DNA of 7,840 nucleotides from Thiotrichaceae bacterium. GTDB taxonomy: Bacteria; Pseudomonadota; Gammaproteobacteria; Thiotrichales; Thiotrichaceae. Both the position numbers and the translations under genes were made by a program. This document shows positions 1-7,580 of this stretch, piece by piece. The DNA lies in NCBI GenBank assembly GCA_015494435.1, contig WGBH01000377.1, forward strand, positions 1 to 7,840, read 5' to 3'. How positions within the stretch are numbered: the first letter of the stretch is position 1; each line of letters opens with the position of its first letter. The notes beneath the pieces were generated by a model, which searched no databases, was not told where the DNA came from, and worked only from the letters and a program-made list of their open reading frames with translations.

Positions 1-148
1 AAGTATAAAGGAATTACACAAAACTATCAAAGCTCTTTTGCGAAAATCGCGCCGGGCCGTACGGGCGCCCCTACGGCCCCTTTTACCCGTTTAGTTCTTT
101 CAGAACCAAACGGCGCTTTTTCGTTTACACAAAAAAGCTTACACCTCC
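1..148 (-). mobile_element. 5' end of an IS256-like insertion sequence, left copy, facing out of the window
   Basis: This segment is the reverse complement of 7641-7788 with one mismatch (T at 100 against the expected A at 7689, which is C), so 147 of 148 positions match. The match stops sharply at 148/7641, which I take as the element terminus, reading inward from GGAGGTGTAAGC. The start-proximal edge coincides with the window edge, so the repeat may continue leftward into a transposase gene that is not visible. The terminal TTTTGTGTAA core is typical of IS256-family inverted repeats, and the right copy leads into an IS256-like transposase start. Family assignment is by recognition, not by a search. 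IS256 elements usually make 8-9 bp target duplications; the flank that could be tested here begins at 149 (CAATCTTTG), and its partner lies outside the window. Confidence 0.72.
2..30 (-). promoter_or_regulatory. Predicted sigma-70 type promoter of the left-copy transposase
   Basis: On the minus strand TTGATA (25-30) is followed after 17 bp by TATACT (2-7). Each hexamer differs from consensus at one position and the spacing is ideal. It is the exact mirror of the promoter at 7759-7787 and fires leftward, away from the envelope genes. Its target gene is off-window and is inferred from the right copy. Confidence 0.65.
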
Positions 149-266
149 CAATCTTTGTTAACGCCTTACGTATCACGTTATCCTGACCGTAAATATATAT
201 ACCACGTTGCCATTTTAGGATTCAAGTATATTTTCATTTATCCGGCCAAACAAGACGATACTAGTA
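149..266. other. Gene-free gap between the left insertion sequence and the small lipoprotein gene
   Basis: This 118-bp AT-rich stretch lies downstream of the lipoprotein stop codon and upstream of the insertion sequence terminus. I see no convincing reading frame, Shine-Dalgarno sequence or hairpin with a T-run that would end the operon. The insertion may have separated the operon from its natural terminator or from further genes, but nothing here proves that. Confidence 0.5.
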
Positions 267-629
267 TTACCTATGCAGCGGAACAGCTTGCCATGTTTCG
301 AATTCATCTTTATAAACCCTGTAACGTGCTTCTCCTTCAAAACTTTTACGCCCCCCAAACATTACACGACAAATACCCCGCGCATATATTTTTACCTGCC
401 AATATTTATTATAGCCTTCCCCCAGGGCCTTGCTAACCTTTAAAACGCGTATCTCCTCAACATAAGCATTTTGCCCCCCGGTTAAATGTCGTGCCAGCCT
501 AATGGGTACTCTCTTTTCAAGGGAACGCCTGACTGCCTGAATAATGTCGTTCTCCGGCGGAGAAGAACATGACAGGATTATGAATCCGAGCATGAACACT
601 ATCCCCACTCTTGACCTTACGGAATACAT
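267..629 (-). CDS. Small predicted lipoprotein, 120 aa, unknown function
   Basis: I do not recognise a family. The reading frame can be opened at a TTG (653), but the ATG at 627-629 is preferred. It gives a compact signal peptide (MYSVRSRVGIVFMLGFIILS) with cysteine 21 in an ILSC lipobox, and AGGAG lies upstream at 640-644. The 10-nt spacing is a little long. The mature part starts SSPPEND, then has a short helix-like stretch (IIQAVRRSLEKR) and several alternating hydrophobic stretches (YVEEIRVLKV, YWQVKIYARG, FEGEARYRVY) ending EFETWQAVP. This helix-then-sheet pattern resembles small cystatin-like or NTF2-like periplasmic domains, but that is inference only. The gene starts 32 bp after the 413-residue membrane protein ends and is probably cotranscribed with it. 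It is the last visible gene of the run. It ends in TAA and is not truncated. Confidence 0.72.
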   Translation of the reverse strand: MYSVRSRVGIVFMLGFIILSCSSPPENDIIQAVRRSLEKRVPIRLARHLTGGQNAYVEEIRVLKVSKALGEGYNKYWQVKIYARGICRVMFGGRKSFEGEARYRVYKDEFETWQAVPLHR

Positions 630-661
630 ATTTATCTTTCTCCTGCTATTCAATACCCAAA

Positions 662-1903
662 TTATAGCTGAGACTCAACTTTTATAGCATTTTCCTTGGG
701 AGACCGGGCAACACGATCCAATGGTTGAATCATCATCTTTTTTAATTCTGCCATATTTCTTTGTATTGACAGCAGACTCAACACCAAGGCCACAAGAGCA
801 ATAAATACGATGCCACCACCTAAGCCCATCAGTGCCCACGAGCGATATTCCGCCTTGGCAGCCTGCTTTTCACGTACGGTCATTTCCGCATTGCGCAAGT
901 CACGCTCATACTGGTAATCGATATTGGCGATCTCATCACGCCAACGGGCATTCTTTTTCTCAAAAGTGTCATAAAAAATTGCCAAGGCCCGGGCCTGATG
1001 TTTTTCTTTCAAGCCTGCCAGCATTGGCAGAAATTGTTCCATAGCCTGCTTCTGAGCCTTTATATTATTATTGTAATGTTTGTAATAAGCAGCGATCATG
1101 TTTTTCAAAATTTTCCCACGTTCAGAGGGAGAAAATTTTGACATAACTTGGTTTACATGAGCAATAAAGGATTGACCGTCTCGTGGATTCTTTTTACCAA
1201 AGCGGGCCAGTCGGGAAAGATACGTTGTGTTTTCCCTGGGAAAGAACTTCGTCGCTTCCGTCAGCAATTCCATATTACGCAGGGATATCTCCGTGCTACC
1301 GCGTGTATAGTAGAGCAGATCCTTAAGTATTTGGTAGCGCTGTTTCTCCTTAAACAGATTCATAATGGCCATGTACTTTTCTAACAACCGGCTCTTATCC
1401 GCATAAGATGTCGCCCCGATAGCCTGAAAGCTGCTATTCAACCGCGACTGGATACCATAACGATCCACAACCCAGCGGTTCCAATAATTACGATGACCTT
1501 TGTCTCTCCATAAATATTTTTTTGGGGGCAACAATTCTTTCATCCGCGCAATTTGTTTATTATACAGGATTTTGGTTGAATCAACTTCTGCATCATCCAT
1601 CACATCTTTCCCAACAGCGGCAACCACCGGCTTGTTTTTGTCATCACTGGCCTTCTTTGAACCTTTCTTTTCCATATTGGTCACAGGCAGTTGCGCGGTT
1701 ATTTCTTCCACGGAAACAGTAACAGGGGACGGATATTCCGCTTTTTCCACACCCGGCTTTAATGATGGGGTAAGTCCCCAAAGCAGCAAAAGTGTACTAA
1801 GTACCATGGCCACCAACACTACCCCAACCAAAGAAAGGAAAAAGATGTGCGAGGTTCTGTAAACGATTTTTTCTTCTATTTTTTTAATAAAATCTAACTT
1901 CAT
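662..1903 (-). CDS. Membrane protein with two transmembrane segments and a large periplasmic domain, 413 aa, unknown function
   Basis: I do not recognise a family. Hydrophobic segments lie at about residues 20-43 (HIFFLSLVGVVLVAMVLSTL...) and 356-379 (WALMGLGGGIVFIALVALVL...). Basic residues before the first and after the second (FIKKIEEK; QRNMAELKK) predict both termini in the cytoplasm and a periplasmic domain of about 310 residues. That domain begins with a low-complexity proline/lysine/acidic linker (50-110). The rest is strongly charged and almost certainly helical, and residues 285-355 (QKQAMEQF, REKQAAKAEY) could form a coiled coil. The ATG at 1903 has an AAGGGGG ribosome binding site five bases upstream (1909-1913). 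It follows the lipase by 40 bp and precedes the small lipoprotein by 32 bp, so an operon is likely. A structural or signalling role in the envelope is possible; no catalytic motif is visible. Confidence 0.8.
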   Translation of the reverse strand: MKLDFIKKIEEKIVYRTSHIFFLSLVGVVLVAMVLSTLLLLWGLTPSLKPGVEKAEYPSPVTVSVEEITAQLPVTNMEKKGSKKASDDKNKPVVAAVGKDVMDDAEVDSTKILYNKQIARMKELLPPKKYLWRDKGHRNYWNRWVVDRYGIQSRLNSSFQAIGATSYADKSRLLEKYMAIMNLFKEKQRYQILKDLLYYTRGSTEISLRNMELLTEATKFFPRENTTYLSRLARFGKKNPRDGQSFIAHVNQVMSKFSPSERGKILKNMIAAYYKHYNNNIKAQKQAMEQFLPMLAGLKEKHQARALAIFYDTFEKKNARWRDEIANIDYQYERDLRNAEMTVREKQAAKAEYRSWALMGLGGGIVFIALVALVLSLLSIQRNMAELKKMMIQPLDRVARSPKENAIKVESQL

Positions 1904-1943
1904 CTTGTCCCCCTTTTAAATGATTAAAAAATGCTACACCATC

Positions 1944-4900
1944 CTATCGCAAGAATAACAACTTCTTACTTTGTTCATAATTACCAGCCCTTATCCGATA
2001 GATATATACACCACCAGCAAGGTTACCTGCATTAAAACGAACTTTGTGTTCCCCCATAGGTTTATACGCATCCACCAATCGAGTTACTTCGCGGCCACGA
2101 AGATCGTATACACTCAGTAAAACCCAAGAGGGCCTTTTTAATTGGTATGTGATTATCGTTGATGGGTTGAATGGGTTGGGATAGTTTTGAAAAAGGTTAT
2201 ATTTTACAGGTTTCTGATCTAAATTATCAACAATTTGAGTTGCCGTACCGGTTGCAAATGAAAAAGTGTCTACGGCGGAAGTTGAGTATTCTCCATCCCA
2301 AACATTAACACTCCAGATATATTTCCGGTTCTCTTTTAAAAAACCATTGTTAACAAAGTTAAAACTAGTGTTTTCAATCTTTTCTATCAATGTATCCTGA
2401 TCATTATTTTGGATAAAAAGATCATAGTAGAGGACGTCTTTTTCAAGGTCGTTCGCATCTTCCCAACCAAAAAATATATCAAAAGTCGTTAGAGTGTCAT
2501 GGTTTTCCGGGATTAACAGATGAAAAGAAGACGGTGCTGTGTTTTTTCTCTTATAAGGCTGAAAATATACTATCCCTTTTTCAGGATTATCGTTTTTATC
2601 GTATATCTGTGACTCTATTTCTTGTATTTCATTTGTATCCCAAAAATTATTCTTAGCATAAATATCCACAGATGTATTGTTATAAATAGCATATTTATTT
2701 TCCGCAATAAACCCTAAAAAACGATTCTCACCCGCACTACCTGCTTTTCCGCCACCCAAGTCGGGTTCCGCTTCATTTTGAATATATATACCATGTGACC
2801 TTGAGAAACTTAACTTTGTATTTTCAATTAACGGGTTTGAGCCATTAATTACTAGTGGATATGCACTTTCCCCATAGGAATTATTTCCGCCAAAATAAAG
2901 TTCACAATAACGTAGGGTTGATCCTTTATCCCAACTTGACTGTTTAAAATTTACCCCACCCCATGTACCGGAAAGCGGAAGACTTGAACCGTCATTATTA
3001 CTATCTCCGCCTCTTGCATCATCCTTATATGAGGTGAACACTATTGGGGCCTGTTTAGTCCCATTCGCTTTTAGTGCTCCCTTTATAAAGATATCAACCT
3101 CCTTATAAATTTTAATCAAAACTCCGGGGTCTATGGTTAATGTTGCTCCCTTTTCTATCGTTAAATCGCTGTTAAGCCAAAGGGGTAATCCGGGATTGTT
3201 TAGATGTACATCCACGGTATAACTTCCGCTACGGATTCCTATGGCATTGCGGCGGCTATCTTTTATCGATGTATGGGAAATAGACGGGTTGGCCCGTAAA
3301 TCCAACACGATGGGATAGCCGCTCTCACCATAAGAACTGCTGCCCCCATAATAAAACTCACAATACTTTAAAGCCGAGCGGTCATCCAAAGTTGACCCTT
3401 TAAAATCCAGCCCCCCCCAGGTACCGGCAAGCGGAAGACTCGAACCGTCATTATTACTGTCGCCACCTCTTGCATCATCCTTATATGAGGTAAATATAAT
3501 TGGATCCGATGCCGTCCCTCTGGCATTAAACCCTCCTTTAATAAAAACATCAACATCCTTGTAGAGTTTAATCAAAACTCCGGGGTCTATGGTTAATGTT
3601 GCTCCCTTTTCTATCGTTAAATCACTGTTAAGCCAAAGGGGTAATCCGGGATTATTTAGATGTACATCCACGGTATAACTACCGCTACGGATTCCTATGG
3701 CATTGCGGCGACTATCTTTTATCGATGTATGGGAAATAGACGGGTTGGCCCGTAAATCCAACACGATGGGATAGCCGCTCTCACCATAGGAACTGCTGCC
3801 CCCATAATAAAACTCACAATACTTTAAAGCAGAGCGGTCATCCAAAGTTGACCCTTTAAAGTCTACTCCTCCCCAAAATCCTGCTATTTGATCACCATTA
3901 CTTGTAAAAATAACTTTATTATATTCCGTTCCAACGGCGTTCATCCCCCCTTTTACAAAAATATCCACATCTTTTCGGAGTTTAACAATAACTCCGGGTT
4001 CAATTTTCAGTACTACTCCTTCATCTACAGTAAGGTCTTTTGTGACCTCATATGGACTGTTTGCGATTGTCCAGGTTGTATTCGTTGATATATGACCACC
4101 AACCTGAGTTGAAAAGCCCTCCCCATAAGTATATACGGTAATTGTATCTGAAACTAATCCGGAGGATGAGCATGCAATTTTTATCTGACCGGGAATACTT
4201 GTTGCCTGCAATTGAATTGTAGCTATACCTCCATGTGCTTTAACAGGACTATCACCTATTAAAAGCCCATGGGATTGCCCTTCAATAATTGAATAGGTTA
4301 TTTCGTTGGTAGCCGTGCCCACAAGATTGCCGTATGGGTCCTGTATTTCAGTATGTATTGTACTTTTAGAAACATTGTCCGCTTTCATGGAAAGGGGTGT
4401 GGCATAGCTGAAAAGTTTAGATACATGGCCAATATACTCCACCTTAACCACAAAAGGATGTTTATAGGAGTCCGAACCGCCTTCTGGTAATTCTGTTACG
4501 ATCTGGAGAAAATAATCCGATTTATCCAAATCTTGCCTATAAAAGACAATACTGTTTTGTTGCTTATCCCATTCAATATTTTCCAGACGGGTATTACTTT
4601 CCTTCTCATATAGCCGGACAGACATATTCGTAATATGATTTACAGGAATATCTTCAATTGAAAATTTAATTATGTTACTTTGATTAATACTAAAATGCAG
4701 CCAGTCAACATCTAACCGGCTATTGCCAGATTGATAAGTAGAAAAAAGATGGTATTTTTCTCCAAGCTTAATATTGTAGGCTAATTCCTTTGTGTCTGGC
4801 TCATCCAAACCGCGAACAATAGAATATTCATCTTTTGTTTCCGTAAGGTGATTTCGATCGGCATAGATTATATCACCATGTGACTTTATGTATTGTCTTT

Positions 4901-5861
4901 CCAATTTAACCGCTTCATCACCTCCTACGCCATTATCCGAGGCGATCCAGGAGTAGTCAGTATTCGTTGGAAGAGACATTCCTGGGTTTGCAAACCAGTC
5001 TCCGAGTGTAGAATTCAGGCCTTTTATATTTTGATCATCTTCATCGCCATCACAATTTATATCATAATTATGAAAATTGTCATCTCGCATTTCATCATAT
5101 TGTTCGTTCCCCCCAAAAAGGAAGACGCCATCATCATATCCTCTTCCATAAATATATGAATCACTATAGTTGTAATGCAGATCCCGGGCTGCTTCTGAAT
5201 TGGGATTTATAACTATTGCCCCCCAATCCGATGCATTACTACCTAAATGAGGTGTACCAAATGTGACCAGTTTTGCAACTTTATGTCCATTTATTTTATC
5301 GTTTTTATCTACCCACCACTGTGGATTTCCATTGGAATCTGTTCTTTGCAAGTATTCACGTACAGCAAGCCCCCCCATTGAGTGTCCAAACAGCACAACT
5401 TTTTCCGCTCCCGTAGTCTCCAGAACTTTTTTTATCATCAAACCCAAAGCATAGGCCTGTTTGGCAACAGAAGATTCATTGCTTTCCGATTGTCCCGAAA
5501 CACCATGATTGTGATAGGGAATAATTTTGTTATTTGGTTTATCATAATATCCGTTAAAATTAATACAAAAAAGGTCATAGTTGCCTATTTTATCATAAAC
5601 AACCACGTCATCCGTATATTTTGTAGAATTGAAATCTTTATTTAAAACAGCATGAAAAACACCATCGTTCTCAATGGTTCCAATAGTACTTAAGTCCGAA
5701 TATTGCCAGCCCAAATCCGTAAAAAATTCAAGCGCTTCTTCCCAGGTTTCATCACTGCTGTTTAATCCATGGATAAAAATAATGGGGTAAACTGGTGATT
5801 GAGCAATAGTCAAACCCGTCAACAAAAATATTGTTAATATGACAAAAATAAGTGTTTTCAT
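1944..5861 (-). CDS. Secreted multidomain lipase/esterase with beta-helix repeats and a type IX sorting domain, 1305 aa
   Basis: Predicted hydrolase of lipid or other ester bonds, exported by Sec and then by type IX secretion. Signal peptide about 1-20, cleaved near TIA-QSP. An alpha/beta hydrolase domain spans about 24-345: oxyanion-type FIHGLN (29-34), nucleophile elbow GHSMGG with Ser161, GTPHLG (202-207), a candidate acid at Asp309 or Asp315 and candidate His338 in NHLTET. The TPHLG context resembles triacylglycerol lipases and PGAP1-like esterases. About 475-580 looks like a bacterial Ig-like domain. About 600-1075 is a parallel beta-helix with three units of 152 residues. About 1105-1205 is fibronectin III-like, and 1219-1305 is the Por C-terminal sorting domain (NYPNPFNPST near its start, basic KKLLFLR end). 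The ATG fits the signal peptide but has no Shine-Dalgarno, only A-rich DNA. A terminator precedes it. The substrate is not readable from sequence; extracellular surface attachment is inferred. Confidence 0.9.
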   Translation of the reverse strand: MKTLIFVILTIFLLTGLTIAQSPVYPIIFIHGLNSSDETWEEALEFFTDLGWQYSDLSTIGTIENDGVFHAVLNKDFNSTKYTDDVVVYDKIGNYDLFCINFNGYYDKPNNKIIPYHNHGVSGQSESNESSVAKQAYALGLMIKKVLETTGAEKVVLFGHSMGGLAVREYLQRTDSNGNPQWWVDKNDKINGHKVAKLVTFGTPHLGSNASDWGAIVINPNSEAARDLHYNYSDSYIYGRGYDDGVFLFGGNEQYDEMRDDNFHNYDINCDGDEDDQNIKGLNSTLGDWFANPGMSLPTNTDYSWIASDNGVGGDEAVKLERQYIKSHGDIIYADRNHLTETKDEYSIVRGLDEPDTKELAYNIKLGEKYHLFSTYQSGNSRLDVDWLHFSINQSNIIKFSIEDIPVNHITNMSVRLYEKESNTRLENIEWDKQQNSIVFYRQDLDKSDYFLQIVTELPEGGSDSYKHPFVVKVEYIGHVSKLFSYATPLSMKADNVSKSTIHTEIQDPYGNLVGTATNEITYSIIEGQSHGLLIGDSPVKAHGGIATIQLQATSIPGQIKIACSSSGLVSDTITVYTYGEGFSTQVGGHISTNTTWTIANSPYEVTKDLTVDEGVVLKIEPGVIVKLRKDVDIFVKGGMNAVGTEYNKVIFTSNGDQIAGFWGGVDFKGSTLDDRSALKYCEFYYGGSSSYGESGYPIVLDLRANPSISHTSIKDSRRNAIGIRSGSYTVDVHLNNPGLPLWLNSDLTIEKGATLTIDPGVLIKLYKDVDVFIKGGFNARGTASDPIIFTSYKDDARGGDSNNDGSSLPLAGTWGGLDFKGSTLDDRSALKYCEFYYGGSSSYGESGYPIVLDLRANPSISHTSIKDSRRNAIGIRSGSYTVDVHLNNPGLPLWLNSDLTIEKGATLTIDPGVLIKIYKEVDIFIKGALKANGTKQAPIVFTSYKDDARGGDSNNDGSSLPLSGTWGGVNFKQSSWDKGSTLRYCELYFGGNNSYGESAYPLVINGSNPLIENTKLSFSRSHGIYIQNEAEPDLGGGKAGSAGENRFLGFIAENKYAIYNNTSVDIYAKNNFWDTNEIQEIESQIYDKNDNPEKGIVYFQPYKRKNTAPSSFHLLIPENHDTLTTFDIFFGWEDANDLEKDVLYYDLFIQNNDQDTLIEKIENTSFNFVNNGFLKENRKYIWSVNVWDGEYSTSAVDTFSFATGTATQIVDNLDQKPVKYNLFQNYPNPFNPSTIITYQLKRPSWVLLSVYDLRGREVTRLVDAYKPMGEHKVRFNAGNLAGGVYIYRIRAGNYEQSKKLLFLR
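2955..3038 (-). repeat. Second repeated block with calcium-loop-like insert, second occurrence
   Basis: Encodes residues 942-969, repeating the FTSYKDD...DSNNDGSS...GTWGG block of residues 790-817 at the same 152-residue period. The DNA is more diverged here than in the 97-residue pair. Confidence 0.85.
3111..3401 (-). repeat. Beta-helix repeat, copy 2 of the near-identical pair
   Basis: Encodes residues 821-917, identical in sequence to residues 669-765. The homology continues in diverged form into a third unit starting near residue 973, again 152 residues later, where GSTLRYCELYFGGNNSYGES corresponds to the region GSALK-YCEF-YYGG-SSSYGES of copies 1 and 2. Confidence 0.95.
3411..3494 (-). 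repeat. Second repeated block with calcium-loop-like insert, first occurrence
   Basis: Encodes residues 790-817, from FTSYKDD to GTWGG. It recurs 456 bp away at 2955-3038 with 27 of 28 residues identical (Ala812 becomes Ser964). It contains DSNNDGSS, which has the D-x-N-x-D-G spacing of calcium-binding loops. Copy 1 of the beta-helix has only a short SNGDQIAGFWGG link in its place. Confidence 0.85.
3567..3857 (-). repeat. Beta-helix repeat, copy 1 of a near-identical pair inside the lipase gene
   Basis: Encodes residues 669-765 of the lipase, from KGSTLDDRSALK to DPGVLIK. It matches 3111-3401 at 285 of 291 bases with an offset of 456 bp (152 residues). All six differences are silent, because the two 97-residue stretches are identical. 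Motifs such as WGGVDFKGS just before it and LTIEKGATLTIDPG within it are typical of right-handed parallel beta-helix coils. Confidence 0.95.
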
Positions 5862-5876
5862 ATTTTACATTTTTTT

Positions 5877-5916
5877 AAAAAAGAAAATACAGGCCATGAG
5901 ATTTTAACATGGCCTG
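5877..5916 (-). terminator. Rho-independent terminator after the 274-residue lipoprotein gene
   Basis: A perfect 9-bp stem (CAGGCCATG at 5890-5898, CATGGCCTG at 5908-5916) encloses a 9-base AT-rich loop. On the minus strand it is followed by TATTTTCTTTTTT. It starts 13 bases after the lipoprotein stop codon and ends about 16 bases before the lipase start codon, so it separates the two genes. There is no T-run on the plus-strand side, so it acts in the minus direction. Confidence 0.8.
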
Positions 5917-5929
5917 ATGTAAAAAAGTC

Positions 5930-6754
5930 CTACTTTTTGTTTTTTTGCTGCCCTTTTTTATAATCCTCGGCAGTAATTTCCACCCAATCCTTATCTGTTT
6001 TAGGATTATATTTCCAATATTTTTCCAATACTTTTACTGTATAATCAAAACGCACTTTTTCTAAAGGATTTCCTGCCTTATCTGTTTTAGATACCATATC
6101 TATAAAAGATATTTTTCCCTGACTGGCTTGTTCCGGGGTGACGGGAAAGATAATAGTTCCGGAGGCACGCATACCTGGCATTATCTCTTTATTGAATCCA
6201 TTTATAAACTTGATCTTTTTAACAATTTTTGAAAGTATCATAACTAGCTGCATCTCTAGACCAGTTTTATCAGTATATTTATAATTTTTTAATATATATG
6301 ACATTAATGTATTGTAATATGGTACTGCAGACTCAACATCTTCCATGATAGAAGATTTGGTTAGTCCCATTATCGGTTCGTCAAGATCAGGATCAATAAA
6401 AAGAACTCTGGAGTCCTTCATCCTCAATATATGATCCGTATTGTTAATAATATGTACCTTAAACGCTGTTAGACCATCAAAAAAGTCTATTTTGAATGGT
6501 TTTGACTCAGTTACAACTTTGTCGGAAAGAAAGGGCACATAGGAAACATTAATATTTTGTGTAAAATAGGATTTTTTATATGCATCTTCACCAAGAGGCA
6601 TAAGCTCTATCTCAATACCTCCTTTTTTTTGCTTGGCCAGATTTTTATCAGCCAACTCAAATGTTTTAGTAACATTATATTTAGTTTTAATTTGACCTGC
6701 GCAACCGACCAATAAAAGAGATAAAATACCTATAGTTAAAAAACGATTAAACAT
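5930..6754 (-). CDS. Predicted lipoprotein, 274 aa, unknown function
   Basis: I do not recognise a family. The start is well supported: AAGGAG at 6760-6765, five bases before the ATG, then a signal peptide (MFNRFLTIGILSLLLVG) and Cys18 in an LVGC lipobox, so the mature protein should be lipid-anchored. The mature part is rich in lysine and in beta-type stretches. Residues about 60-130 (INVSYVPFL, FKVHIINNTDHILRM, RVLFIDPD) and 190-220 (EIMPGMRASGTIIFPV) resemble the strands of an Ig-like sandwich of the kind seen in telokin-like lipoproteins; this is inference. The tail is very basic (KKGQQKNKK). It lies 93 bp after the four-helix membrane protein gene and is followed by a clear terminator, so it probably closes that unit. 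It looks more AT-rich than the genes on either side. Confidence 0.82.
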   Translation of the reverse strand: MFNRFLTIGILSLLLVGCAGQIKTKYNVTKTFELADKNLAKQKKGGIEIELMPLGEDAYKKSYFTQNINVSYVPFLSDKVVTESKPFKIDFFDGLTAFKVHIINNTDHILRMKDSRVLFIDPDLDEPIMGLTKSSIMEDVESAVPYYNTLMSYILKNYKYTDKTGLEMQLVMILSKIVKKIKFINGFNKEIMPGMRASGTIIFPVTPEQASQGKISFIDMVSKTDKAGNPLEKVRFDYTVKVLEKYWKYNPKTDKDWVEITAEDYKKGQQKNKK

Positions 6755-6847
6755 ATCTTCTCCTTAATAATTTCAATAAATTTTCTCTTAATAAAACTTC
6801 AAATTTTTGTGTTTCTCTTTTAAAACATTTCAAACTTGGCCTGTCGC

Positions 6848-7198
6848 CTATACTGTTCCAACGGGGTTTTTTGTATCTTCCTGCATACTTAAAAACCCCA
6901 AAATTGCAGCCAAGCCCAATAATACTACAGGAATCAAGCTAAAAAAGTTAAAACCCAAAACTAATACAAATCCTAGCCCCGCCAAAGCCATTAGCACAGC
7001 TCCCACTACAGGTTTTGACTTTACCATACCTGCGCCAATTAACGCAGCAATTGGTAAAACCAGACTTAAAAACTTCACCATTGTTCCCGAACCCGCCTGC
7101 CCGGCATCGGCTAGGCTTCCTAGACCAAATCCCACAAAACCATAAATAAGGGCGATTAATCCCCCAATAATCCCCAACACCATTGCTCCTGATTTCAT
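6848..7198 (-). CDS. Small four-helix membrane protein, 116 aa, DUF4064-like
   Basis: Four hydrophobic segments at about residues 5-26, 41-59, 63-82 and 85-103 span almost the whole protein, with a short polar tail (QEDTKNPVGTV). The opening MVLGIIGGLIALIYGFVGFG, the glycine/alanine richness, the size and the four-helix layout resemble DUF4064 proteins, whose function is unknown. That assignment is from memory and moderate. The start is firm: AAAGGAGG at 7204-7211 lies five bases before the ATG, the best ribosome binding site in the window. An overlapping minus frame starting at 7241 gives no plausible protein. It is the first gene of the leftward run and lies 93 bp ahead of the 274-residue lipoprotein. 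It looks less AT-rich than that neighbour. Confidence 0.78.
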   Translation of the reverse strand: MKSGAMVLGIIGGLIALIYGFVGFGLGSLADAGQAGSGTMVKFLSLVLPIAALIGAGMVKSKPVVGAVLMALAGLGFVLVLGFNFFSLIPVVLLGLAAILGFLSMQEDTKNPVGTV

Positions 7199-7239
7199 GT
7201 ATACCTCCTTTAAAAGCGTTAATTGTGAATGAAAATCCC

Positions 7240-7268
7240 ATTATATGTCTCGAGAAACAAAATTTATT
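7240..7268 (-). promoter_or_regulatory. Possible promoter for the leftward gene run
   Basis: On the minus strand a perfect TATAAT (7240-7245) lies about 40 bases before the start codon at 7198. No good -35 hexamer is found at 16-18 bp spacing; the bases at 7263-7268 read AATAAA. A real promoter here would need an activator, an upstream A/T element or a non-housekeeping sigma factor. Confidence 0.3.
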
Positions 7269-7580
7269 TGCGTAAATTCATCTTAACTATATTGGTTTTT
7301 ATTTTACTATATAAGTGAATCAAGGTAATACGGTTTTCTTGACCAACTCTTGTTATACTATATATGACTACGGTGATGCAAAATGGAAAAATAAAATACA
7401 TACTCTTTGTTAATTTTCTAAAATACTTTACGATAAACCGTTATAAATAAAGGAATTGATAGGGAAGCAATAACCTCAATATTTTTGATTATTTTGACTT
7501 TATAGGTTGTTCAACAATAGATAAGTAAAAATCGATACTGGAGAAAAAGAAGGTAATAGAAACGATTTTTTCGTTTTATC

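Noticed and set aside
155..436. Plus-strand open frame of 93 codons
   Set aside because: No ribosome binding site, and most of it lies opposite the small lipoprotein gene. The sequence shows no domain or signal features.
630..653. Upstream TTG start adding eight residues to the small lipoprotein
   Set aside because: There is no ribosome site before the TTG, and the ATG at 629 gives a standard-length signal peptide with AGGAG upstream.
2955..3857. CRISPR array or DNA-level repeat array
   Set aside because: The repeats are in frame, 456 bp in period and encode beta-helix coils; there are no short repeats with unique spacers.
6807..7145. Plus-strand open frame of 112 codons
   Set aside because: It is antisense to the four-helix membrane protein, and its proline/threonine/lysine-rich translation is what a glycine/alanine/leucine-rich gene gives in reverse. 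No ribosome site.
6948..7241. Minus-strand open frame of 97 codons overlapping the four-helix protein
   Set aside because: The frame at 7198 has a perfect ribosome site and a coherent four-helix product. The overlapping frame yields a cysteine-rich sequence with no recognisable features.
7364..7450. 28-codon plus-strand frame in the gene-free region
   Set aside because: No ribosome site, low-complexity product, and such frames are expected by chance in AT-rich DNA.
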